A stretch of DNA of 35,220 bases from Alcaligenaceae bacterium 429. GTDB taxonomy: Bacteria > Pseudomonadota > Gammaproteobacteria > Burkholderiales > Burkholderiaceae_B. The stretch covers positions 1-35,220 of the forward strand of contig SRSN01000008.1 in NCBI GenBank assembly GCA_004791645.1, in the 5' to 3' direction. The position numbers were made by a program, and so were the translations under genes. The notes below the pieces were generated by a model. The model did no database searches and had not been told where the DNA came from. It saw only the letters and a list, made by a program, of their open reading frames with translations. Numbering within the stretch: position 1 is the first letter of the stretch; each line of letters starts with the position of its first letter. This document shows positions 26,634 through 35,220 of this stretch, one piece after another.

Positions 26634-28178
26634 GTGAAATACCGCGACTTACGAGATTTCATCGCCCAGCTTGAGCAGCACGGCGAGCTAAAACGCATAC
26701 AAACACCAGTGTCCACACACTTGGAAATGACAGAAATCGGGGATAGAGTCCTGAATGCAGAAGGCCCCGCACTGCTGTTTGAAAATGCCATGCATCAGGG
26801 CAAAAAAGCCACAATGCCGGTGCTCACTAACTTATTTGGTACCCCTAAACGGGTTGCCTGGGGAATGGGAGCACAAGAGGTTTCCGCCCTACGTGAGGTA
26901 GGCGAACTACTGGCCACCCTACGTGAACCCGAAGCCCCTCGCGGCTTGCGTGATGCTTTCTCTAAAGTATCCATGCTGAAGTCGGCACTGTGGGATATGG
27001 CCCCAAAAATGATACGTAACCCCGCCTGCCAAGAGATTGTATTGGAAGGCGACGACGTAGATTTAAACGACATCCCCCTACAGCATTGCTGGCCTGACGA
27101 TGCAGCACCACTGCTGACTTGGGGTTTGGTGATCACCAAAGGCCCACACGCCAAACGCCAAAACCTGGGCATTTACCGCCAACAGCAAATAGGCCGTAAC
27201 AAGCTCATCATGCGCTGGCTATCCCACCGTGGTGGCGCACTAGATTTTCGTGACCATGCCTTGGCCAACCCAGGCAAGCCTTTCCCTATCGCTGTAGCAC
27301 TGGGGTGTGACCCTGCCACTATTCTGGGTGCGGTGACTCCTGTGCCGGATAGCTTGTCTGAGTACCAGTTTGCTGGCCTATTACGTGGTTCACGCACCGA
27401 ACTGGCTAAAGCCATCGGTAGTGCCCTGTCTGTCCCCGCCTATGCTGAGATTGTTCTGGAAGGCCACATTCTGCCTGCCGATCACCCCGACGCATTGCCC
27501 CCTGTAGTACCTGAAGGCGCACCTGCTCCGCACAACAGTGCTTACGAACAAGCACTGGAAGGCCCTTATGGCGACCACACCGGTTACTACAACGAACAAG
27601 ATTGGTTCCCCGTCTTTACCGTAGATCGCATCACGATGCGCCGCAACCCTATTTACCACAGCACCTACACAGGCAAACCGCCTGATGAACCTGCGGTATT
27701 GGGCGTGGCGTTGAACGAAGTGTTTGTACCGCTACTTAAACGCCAGTTGCCTGAGATCGTAGACTTCTACCTTCCACCCGAGGGTTGCAGCTACCGTTTA
27801 GCGGTCGTATCCATCCGCAAACAATACGCTGGCCATGCTAAGCGCGTGATGTTTGGGGTGTGGAGTATTTTGCGTCAGTTCATGTACACCAAGTTCATCG
27901 TGGTAGTCGACGAAGACATCAACACCCGTGATTGGAAAGAAGTGATCTGGGCCATGACTACACGCATGGACCCTGTGCGTGACACTGTTCTGGTAGAAAA
28001 CACACCCATTGATTATCTAGACTTCGCCTCACCCGTATCGGGACTGGGCGGCAAAATGGGTATGGACGCCACCAACAAGTGGCCAGGCGAAACCAACCGC
28101 GAGTGGGGCCGCTCCATCAACATGAGTGATGACGTGAAAAAACGTGTGGATGATTTGTGGGCTGATCTGAAGCTGTAA
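26634..28178 (+). CDS. ubiD: 4-hydroxy-3-polyprenylbenzoate decarboxylase
   Basis: A 514-residue UbiD decarboxylase in ubiquinone synthesis, dependent on the prenylated FMN made by UbiX. The N-terminus starts [17 protein letters not shown] carries the conserved Arg182, and [12 protein letters not shown] (308-319) carries the acidic residue of the active site. [23 protein letters not shown] near the C-terminus, shown here in part, fits UbiD of proteobacteria. It starts with GTG; GGAG at 26618-26621 is 12 bases upstream. No ubiX is in the window. It is convergent with the YqjK-like gene. Confidence 0.95.
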   Translation: MKYRDLRDFIAQLEQHGELKRIQTPVSTHLEMTEIGDRVLNAEGPALLFENAMHQGKKATMPVLTNLFGTPKRVAWGMGAQEVSALREVGELLATLREPEAPRGLRDAFSKVSMLKSALWDMAPKMIRNPACQEIVLEGDDVDLNDIPLQHCWPDDAAPLLTWGLVITKGPHAKRQNLGIYRQQQIGRNKLIMRWLSHRGGALDFRDHALANPGKPFPIAVALGCDPATILGAVTPVPDSLSEYQFAGLLRGSRTELAKAIGSALSVPAYAEIVLEGHILPADHPDALPPVVPEGAPAPHNSAYEQALEGPYGDHTGYYNEQDWFPVFTVDRITMRRNPIYHSTYTGKPPDEPAVLGVALNEVFVPLLKRQLPEIVDFYLPPEGCSYRLAVVSIRKQYAGHAKRVMFGVWSILRQFMYTKFIVVVDEDINTRDWKEVIWAMTTRMDPVRDTVLVENTPIDYLDFASPVSGLGGKMGMDATNKWPGETNREWGRSINMSDDVKKRVDDLWADLKL

Positions 28179-28193
28179 TCGCCTACAGCGCGG

Positions 28194-28226
28194 CAGAAAA
28201 AAACCCTGAGCAATACTGCTCAGGGT
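28194..28226 (-). terminator. terminator overlapping the end of the YqjK-like gene
   Basis: A perfect 10-bp stem (28203-28212 with 28217-28226) is followed on the minus strand by seven T residues. The stop codon of the YqjK-like gene (28220-28222) lies inside the hairpin. On the plus strand there is no T-run, so it serves the minus-strand operon rather than ubiD. Confidence 0.82.
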
Positions 28227-28606
28227 CCCATAACACGATCGCTACGCTCATCATCGCCCTGACGCTTCTTGGCCGAGCGTGAGGTAAACATACGGAACAA
28301 ACGCCAACCTATCAGCGCAGCAGCCCCAGTTTTCAGTTTTTTACCCCCAACGCCACCCAACAGCGATGAGAACAATGACAACAGCAAGGGATAGCGCGTG
28401 GATGCAGAGAACAGCAAACTCCCCCAACCACCCAACAAACTACTGCGTCCAGCCCCTAGCGCGGAGCTAAGCAAATTTGCTGGTTGAATCTTCCCGCTGA
28501 ACGTTTGTACTTGCTTACGTAAGTCATCACGTTCTATAGCGGCACGAGCACGCAGCAACTCAATGCGAATTTCAGCGTCTAGCTCTTTATTGCGTCTGTT
28601 ACTCAT
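28220..28606 (-). CDS. YqjK-like small protein
   Basis: A 128-residue protein with a charged, helical N-terminus (NKELDAEIRIELLRARAAIERDD pattern, residues about 5-28) and a Gly/Leu-rich hydrophobic middle that may associate with the membrane. The tail is rich in Lys, Arg and Asp. The ATG at 28606 overlaps the YqjE stop by 8 bases; a longer open frame starting at 28654 would lie within YqjE. Position as third gene after YqjD- and YqjE-like genes is the main reason for the name. Function unknown. Confidence 0.7.
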   Translation of the reverse strand: MSNRRNKELDAEIRIELLRARAAIERDDLRKQVQTFSGKIQPANLLSSALGAGRSSLLGGWGSLLFSASTRYPLLLSLFSSLLGGVGGKKLKTGAAALIGWRLFRMFTSRSAKKRQGDDERSDRVMGP

Positions 28607-29006
28607 GATTGCCCTCCCCTGCCTCATCGCGTGAGGATTGGCGTAAGTTCTCAATCACTTGTATGTCTTTTTTGATTTCTTCGACGGTCGCTTCAAACGG
28701 ATATGACCCCGAATTCAAACGACGCATTACCATCAAACCAAAACTCAGCCCTAAGACGGCATACACCACAAACAAGCTGGCTATAGCCCAATAACGGTAC
28801 TCCGTAGGCCAAAACAAAAGCGCAATAAACAGCGTAAATACCAGCAATGCTAAGGTGCTAAAGAGTAGCGCACCAAACAGCATCACCATGATGCGTGCCA
28901 ATCTTGCTTTTTGCTGACCAGCTTCTACCGCCGCCAGTTCCAAACGGGTGCGGAAGATCGCCAGAACGGTGCAACCTATGTCGCCCACAGATTGTCGTAA
29001 TGTCAT
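28599..29006 (-). CDS. phage holin family protein, YqjE-like
   Basis: A 135-residue inner-membrane protein with an amphipathic N-terminal helix, two membrane segments (about 39-65 and 72-94) and a charged C-terminal coil. This is the pattern of the YqjE/holin 3_6 family found beside YqjD in many proteobacteria; despite the name there is no sign of phage here. The ATG at 29006 follows AAGAGG at four bases; an in-frame TTG at 29021 is less likely. It overlaps the next gene by 8 bases. A role in membrane or stress physiology is inferred from family neighbours only. Confidence 0.83.
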   Translation of the reverse strand: MTLRQSVGDIGCTVLAIFRTRLELAAVEAGQQKARLARIMVMLFGALLFSTLALLVFTLFIALLFWPTEYRYWAIASLFVVYAVLGLSFGLMVMRRLNSGSYPFEATVEEIKKDIQVIENLRQSSRDEAGEGNHE

Positions 29007-29020
29007 GTGACCTCTTTGCA

Positions 29021-29051
29021 ATAAAACGGCCGCCTGAGTTCAGGCAGCCGT
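29021..29051 (-). terminator. intra-operon hairpin between YqjD- and YqjE-like genes
   Basis: A 12-base stem with one mismatch (29026-29037 with 29040-29051) and a two-base loop is followed on the minus strand by TTTTATTG. It looks like a partial terminator that would let the YqjD-like gene be expressed above the two genes after it. Confidence 0.6.
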
Positions 29052-29070
29052 AGTGAACAACCGGAGGTGA

Positions 29071-29388
29071 TTAGCGACGGCTTACCAACATACCAAATAG
29101 CAAACCTACTACTGCAGCCACACCAATGGCTTGCCAAGGATTGTCATGCACGTAGTGATCCGTTGCTTTCACTGCTTGACGACCACGCTCCACAACGGCT
29201 TCCTGCGTATCATGCAAGACTTCACGTGTGTTGCGCAGCGCACGCAATGCGCTTTCACGCAATTCCGTTGCTTTATCACCGGAGGCAGAAGCGGCTTCAC
29301 GCAACAATTTCTCGGCTTCGTCCAAGCTGCTTTTCACATCGTCGATGAAGTTTTCTTCCACTGCTTGTACACGTTTTCTAGTCACCAT
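29071..29388 (-). CDS. DUF883 family protein, YqjD/ElaB-like
   Basis: A 105-residue protein. The first 80 residues are charged and helical, probably a coiled coil, and the end is a single membrane segment within WQAIGVAAVVGLLFGMLVSRR with small-residue spacing. This is the ElaB/YqjD/YgaM pattern; in E. coli YqjD is a tail-anchored membrane protein that binds ribosomes in stationary phase. The ATG at 29388 is chosen because of the AAGGAG site upstream; a TTG-type upstream start would add seven residues. First gene of the three-gene operon. Confidence 0.88.
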   Translation of the reverse strand: MVTRKRVQAVEENFIDDVKSSLDEAEKLLREAASASGDKATELRESALRALRNTREVLHDTQEAVVERGRQAVKATDHYVHDNPWQAIGVAAVVGLLFGMLVSRR

Positions 29389-29479
29389 AGTTCGCTCCTT
29401 GAAAAGCAAAAAGTTGAACAGTCTGCAGATCCTACTTTCATAGCACCTGCTGCACTACGTCTACATTAAGCTTACCTGA

Positions 29480-29524
29480 TTTTTACAACTAGCCTGAAGG
29501 CCCTCGTTACAAGATTTGTAAAAA
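29480..29524. repeat. 9-bp inverted repeat downstream of upp
   Basis: TTTTTACAA at 29480-29488 and its complement at 29516-29524 flank a 27-base spacer. It lies between the upp end and the YqjD-like gene start, in a 157-base gap. It may form a loose terminator for upp or be an operator for the YqjD-like operon; the sequence does not decide. Confidence 0.45.
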
Positions 29525-29545
29525 TTAGATTCAGCTCAAACTTCC

Positions 29546-30181
29546 TTAAATTTTCTGGCGAGTACCAAAAATTCTATCACCGGCATCACCCAGGCCTGGC
29601 ACGATGTAACCATGCTCGTCCAAACGCTGGTCAATAGAAGCAGTATATACATGCACGTCAGGGTGGGCATCTTCGACGGCCTTAACGCCCTCAGGTGCAG
29701 CTACCAACACCAATGCACGAATGTTCTTGCAACCGGCTTTTTTCAGCATATCAATGGTTGCGACCATCGAACCGCCGGTTGCCAGCATAGGGTCAATAAT
29801 CAGAGCCAAACGCTGGTCTAACTCACCTACCAAACGCTCAAGGTAGGTTTGCGCTTGCAAGGTTTCTTCATTACGTGCAATACCCACTACGGATACTTTA
29901 GCACCGGGGATCAGGCTTAACACGCCATCTAGCATCCCTATGCCCGCACGCAAAATAGGTACAACCGTCACCTTCTTACCTGCCAGCTTTTCCACATCAA
30001 CCTGGCCACACCAGCCTTCGATTGCTGTAGTTTCCAGCGGTAAATCTTTACACGCCTCGTAAGTTAGCAACGCCGCAATTTCCTGAGACATCTCACGGAA
30101 GTTTTTAGTGCTTAGATCCGCACGGCGCATCAAGCCCAGTTTGTGGCGAATCAAAGGGTGGCGTATTTCATGTATGGGCAT
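29546..30181 (-). CDS. upp: uracil phosphoribosyltransferase
   Basis: A 211-residue enzyme that converts uracil and PRPP to UMP in pyrimidine salvage. [19 protein letters not shown] opens the family, and the PRPP loop DPMLATGGS is at residues 130-138. The ATG at 30181 matches the family start; the open frame to 30232 has no family support. An AAGGA lies about 11 bases upstream. A short hairpin (around 30213-30233) lies in the leader, without a T-run. No uracil permease is next to it. Confidence 0.96.
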   Translation of the reverse strand: MPIHEIRHPLIRHKLGLMRRADLSTKNFREMSQEIAALLTYEACKDLPLETTAIEGWCGQVDVEKLAGKKVTVVPILRAGIGMLDGVLSLIPGAKVSVVGIARNEETLQAQTYLERLVGELDQRLALIIDPMLATGGSMVATIDMLKKAGCKNIRALVLVAAPEGVKAVEDAHPDVHVYTASIDQRLDEHGYIVPGLGDAGDRIFGTRQKI

Positions 30182-30269
30182 GGAAACTATATTCCTTATC
30201 GTTAGAATCCTGACACGGTGCCAGTCTGACACCGCACCAGCTCTCTATTTTAAACCAAACTGCGAGAGA

Positions 30270-31706
30270 CTAACGACCTGCCAGCCATTTCACTAGCGCA
30301 TCATCAAAAGGACGCACCACATCAGAGCGTGGATCGTTCACTAAACTCACCATGATGTAGCGCTTACCTTGGCTGTCTACTACATAACCCGCCAACGCAC
30401 GTGCATCACGCAACGTACCCGTTTTCAGGTGGGCACGCCCCTCGGCATCGCTATTTCTAAAGCGACGCCCTACCGTACCATCTACCCCTGCAATCGCTAG
30501 GGAAGAAATAAATTCTGGCATGTAATTAGAGCGCCATGCTTGTTGCAGCATTTGCGCCAACCCTTGAGCGGTCAATCGTGCTTCGCGCGACAACCCTGAA
30601 CCGTTATCAATGCGCCAACCTTGTGTATTCACACCTTGGCGATTCAATACCTGCTCTACCGCACGCTCAGCCGAAGCTGTGGTCGCCCCACGGCCTTGCA
30701 AGTTTTCACCGGCAGACAGCAGCAGCATGGTGGCCATCAGGTTATTACTTTGCTTGTTAATCATGCGAATTTGTTCTAGCAGCGGGCGAGAGTCATGCCA
30801 CACCATAGTCTTGGCGTTACCAGGAATGCTGCCGGCTTTCACATCACGCGACAAAGTACCTCCCAGCTCTTTCCACAACATGCGGAATACGGCCTCAAAA
30901 AACTCAGGCTGAGAGTGAGACAGTCTGTAAACGCTAAATTCGCCACATGAACCAGCGGCTCTACCACTCAGGGAAATCACAACATTACCTGCGGTTTGCC
31001 CTACTCGTGTGCTAATTGCTGGTGAGCCTGGGCAACTACCATTGGCCCATTCCACATTGCCTTCCACGCGTACGCCAGGTAGCGGGGGATCAACAAATGC
31101 CAGCCACTGTTTAGTATCGGCATCGGGTTGCAACACAATGCGAGAAGCCCCCAAACCCACCACCATCGCATCGGGGCTAGCGTTATAAGGTCTGTCGCCT
31201 GCCCCATCAAAAGCGTAAGGATCAGTAGAGATAGTGCCAAAGACGGATCTATCTATCACGACATCGCTAAGATTTTTTACACCACGCATGCGTAATTCGC
31301 GCAGTAAATTCCAGAGCTCAGGAATAGTCAGAAAAGGATCACCGCCTGCTTTGATATACAGCGGCCCTTGCAACGAGCCTTGAGCATCTATCACGCCACC
31401 TTGCTGCGCCATCAAGCTGGTTCGCCACGTATGCTCCGGCCCCAAGGTAGACAGTGCCGCCCATGTGCTGACCATTTTCATGACAGAAGCCGGGTTACGC
31501 GGCACAGTTGGGTTATGGCTAATCAGTACATTGCCATCCACATCCTGCACCACTAGCGACAAAGCGCTATCGGGTAACCCTGTGCTTTTCCAAATTCGTT
31601 CCAGATCGTCTGGTAATCCCTCTATACGCGCTTGTACAGCGGTCAGAGGTAGAAACAACGCTACGCAACACAACAGGCTTTGACACAGACGATATAGGGA
31701 TTTCAT
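30270..31706 (-). CDS. dacB: D-alanyl-D-alanine carboxypeptidase/endopeptidase (PBP4)
   Basis: A 478-residue class C penicillin-binding protein of peptidase family S13. A signal peptide covers about residues 1-26. The active-site motifs are SVMK (Ser74, Lys77), SNN (320-322) and KTG (428-430), with the large insertion between the first two that marks this class. It trims or cleaves cross-linked peptidoglycan peptides in the periplasm. It is divergent from queA across 134 bases. The ribosome site is weak. Confidence 0.95.
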   Translation of the reverse strand: MKSLYRLCQSLLCCVALFLPLTAVQARIEGLPDDLERIWKSTGLPDSALSLVVQDVDGNVLISHNPTVPRNPASVMKMVSTWAALSTLGPEHTWRTSLMAQQGGVIDAQGSLQGPLYIKAGGDPFLTIPELWNLLRELRMRGVKNLSDVVIDRSVFGTISTDPYAFDGAGDRPYNASPDAMVVGLGASRIVLQPDADTKQWLAFVDPPLPGVRVEGNVEWANGSCPGSPAISTRVGQTAGNVVISLSGRAAGSCGEFSVYRLSHSQPEFFEAVFRMLWKELGGTLSRDVKAGSIPGNAKTMVWHDSRPLLEQIRMINKQSNNLMATMLLLSAGENLQGRGATTASAERAVEQVLNRQGVNTQGWRIDNGSGLSREARLTAQGLAQMLQQAWRSNYMPEFISSLAIAGVDGTVGRRFRNSDAEGRAHLKTGTLRDARALAGYVVDSQGKRYIMVSLVNDPRSDVVRPFDDALVKWLAGR

Positions 31707-31840
31707 AACATGCTCTGGCGGCAGAAAATCAAAGCATCAGCATAACGAAATTTCCCTTGTAAGAGTGCAAAACCAAACGTTTTTTCTGCAACAGCGTTAA
31801 AATGGCGGGTTTCCCACCTTGCACGGCCAAAGTTTCTGTT

Positions 31841-34041
<2,201 letters not shown>

Positions 34042-34133
34042 GTCTTACAGACGAAGAAGATGTCGCTACAATAACGCTTTGCTTACATAAAGCTTAATTT
34101 TTTAAGAACAATTCCGATCACACAGGAGCCTCT

Positions 34134-34478
34134 ATGTCTATTGCTGACATTCTGACAGTTATCCCCGCCCAAGCCGCAGCCGGTGGCGAAAACGCTTTGG
34201 TAGGCATGCTGCCTATCATTTTGATGTTCGTCATCTTGTACTTCCTGATGATCCGTCCTCAAATGAAACGTCAGAAAGAGCACCGTAATCTGGTAGCCAA
34301 CTTGAGCAAAGGCGACGAAGTGATCACATCCGGTGGTTTGCTGGGAAAAATCACAAAAGTGCAAGACAACTACGTTACTGTTGAAGTTGCTTCCTTGGCC
34401 GAAAAGCCTGTGGAAATCCTAATGCAACGTCAAGCTGTTGGTTCTGTTTTGCCTAAAGGCACTATCAAAAGCTTGTAA
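34134..34478 (+). CDS. yajC: preprotein translocase accessory subunit YajC
   Basis: A 114-residue membrane protein with one membrane segment (about 24-40, ending at the RPQMKRQKEH pattern) and a cytoplasmic domain starting KGDEVITSGGLLGKI. It binds SecDF and SecYEG. An AGGAG site lies five bases before the ATG. A hairpin follows before secD. Confidence 0.96.
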   Translation: MSIADILTVIPAQAAAGGENALVGMLPIILMFVILYFLMIRPQMKRQKEHRNLVANLSKGDEVITSGGLLGKITKVQDNYVTVEVASLAEKPVEILMQRQAVGSVLPKGTIKSL

Positions 34479-34488
34479 TTCCCTCTCC

Positions 34489-34515
34489 AGCCCGAACATC
34501 CGTTCGGGCTTTGTG
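34489..34515 (+). terminator. weak terminator or attenuator between yajC and secD
   Basis: A 9-bp perfect stem (34489-34497 with 34502-34510) and four-base loop is followed by TTTGTG only. It starts 10 bases after the yajC stop. The short T-run suggests partial termination that lets yajC be made in excess over secD. Confidence 0.55.
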
Positions 34516-34537
34516 TACCGTTTCTGCCGAAGTACCC

Positions 34538-35220
34538 ATGAACCGTTATCCTATCTGGAAGTATCTCACTGTACTGGTCGCACTGATCATAGGCGTGATC
34601 TACACACTGCCTAACTTCTATGGCGAATCGCCAGCAGTGCAGGTAGCCTCCGCCAAGTCCACGGTCAAAGTGGATTTAAGCACCTTGTCGCGCGTTGAAA
34701 GTATTTTGCAACGTCACAACCTTGTATCCACGGGGTCCTATTTCGAGCAGCACGGTACCTCCGGCACTATTCGTGTACGGTTTGACTCAACCGACACTCA
34801 GTTCCGCGCCAAAGACATTATTGAGCGTGAACTGGTACCCGACGCAGCCGACCCTGAATACACCGTAGCCCTGAACTTGATGCCCGCATCCCCCAGTTGG
34901 TTGACTGCCATTGGCGCACAACCTATGCACTTGGGTCTGGATTTGCGTGGTGGTGTTCACTTCCTGCTGGAAGTAGACATGCAAGGCGCTCTAACAGGTC
35001 GCTACGAGTCCTTGGCCTCCGAAGTTCGTACCGCATTACGTGAAGCTGACATTCCGCAAAAAGGCGTAGAGCGTCAGAACTTATCGTTGGTCGTGAACTT
35101 TGGTTCTACCGAAGCACGTTCCGATGCCATCACGGCATTACGTCGCCAAATTCCTGATCTGCAATTCGTCAATGGCGGCCAAGATGGCAGCATCGAATTG
35201 ATAGGCACGTTGTCTGAGAC
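34538..35220 (+). CDS. secD: protein translocase subunit SecD, 5' part
   Basis: The first 227 codons of secD; the frame stays open to the window end, and about 60% of the usual protein is missing only because the window stops. The N-terminus has the first membrane segment (about 8-25), then the large periplasmic P1 domain begins. LGLDLRGG (132-139) is the conserved SecD motif D1. SecD with SecF and YajC uses the proton-motive force to aid late export steps; secF probably follows outside. No ribosome site is strong; the ATG is set by the family N-terminus. Confidence 0.95.
   Translation, partial: MNRYPIWKYLTVLVALIIGVIYTLPNFYGESPAVQVASAKSTVKVDLSTLSRVESILQRHNLVSTGSYFEQHGTSGTIRVRFDSTDTQFRAKDIIERELVPDAADPEYTVALNLMPASPSWLTAIGAQPMHLGLDLRGGVHFLLEVDMQGALTGRYESLASEVRTALREADIPQKGVERQNLSLVVNFGSTEARSDAITALRRQIPDLQFVNGGQDGSIELIGTLSE

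Noticed and set aside
28599-29388. Prophage remnant, because of the phage-holin-like protein
   Set aside because: The holin-type name is only a family label; the YqjD/YqjE/YqjK-like order is a normal chromosomal operon and no other phage gene is nearby.

Overview
The window looks like chromosome of a betaproteobacterium of the order Burkholderiales, most likely family Alcaligenaceae. This is inferred from gene order (tkt-gap-pgk; fba-purC-purE-purK-Sua5-type tsaC; queA-tgt-yajC-secD; a yqjD/yqjE-type set) and from protein style. Base composition looks intermediate by eye. The genus cannot be named from sequence alone. There are no rRNA or tRNA genes, insertion sequences, prophage genes or CRISPR arrays; nearly all of it is dense housekeeping coding sequence.

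Layout. (1) 1-8481, plus strand: a catabolic operon behind a near-consensus sigma70 promoter. It holds a class III aminotransferase, a three-gene polar amino acid ABC importer, a two-subunit 3-oxoacid CoA-transferase, an M20 deacylase, a thiolase and an alpha/beta hydrolase. This is the only accessory-looking region. Its enzyme set matches, by family and protein length, the yodQ-yodR-yodS-yodT part of the Bacillus lysine/beta-lysine operon, but the lysine aminomutase (KamA) and acetyltransferase (YodP) are absent and an importer and a thiolase are present. The working hypothesis is uptake and degradation of a beta-amino acid such as N6-acetyl-beta-lysine. (2) 8493-13290, minus: fba, then purC-purE-purK and a threonylcarbamoyl-AMP synthase. 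(3) 13374-19284: a MoaB/Mog-type gene, a plus-strand atypical SDR, and the minus-strand tkt-gap-pgk carbon-metabolism genes. (4) 19450-26558: rsmE, an unpaired barstar-like gene, maeB with a phosphotransacetylase domain, a degenerate FAD-binding protein, a PLP aminotransferase and a membrane-anchored lytic transglycosylase. (5) 26634-29388: ubiD, then the convergent YqjD/YqjE/YqjK-like envelope-stress type operon. (6) 29546-31706: upp and dacB. (7) 31841-35220, plus: queA-tgt-yajC-secD, with secD cut by the window end.

How it works together. The tkt, gap, pgk and fba products serve the lower Embden-Meyerhof and pentose phosphate reactions. The GAPDH lacks the usual NAD-selective Asp, and maeB supplies NADPH and pyruvate, which would fit a gluconeogenic organism living on organic and amino acids. 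The left-end catabolic operon would feed acetyl-CoA into that metabolism. Hairpin terminators are seen after fba, mog, gap, maeB, the aminotransferase at 25662 and the YqjK-like gene. Several convergent gene pairs are separated by only 6-18 bases with no terminator.
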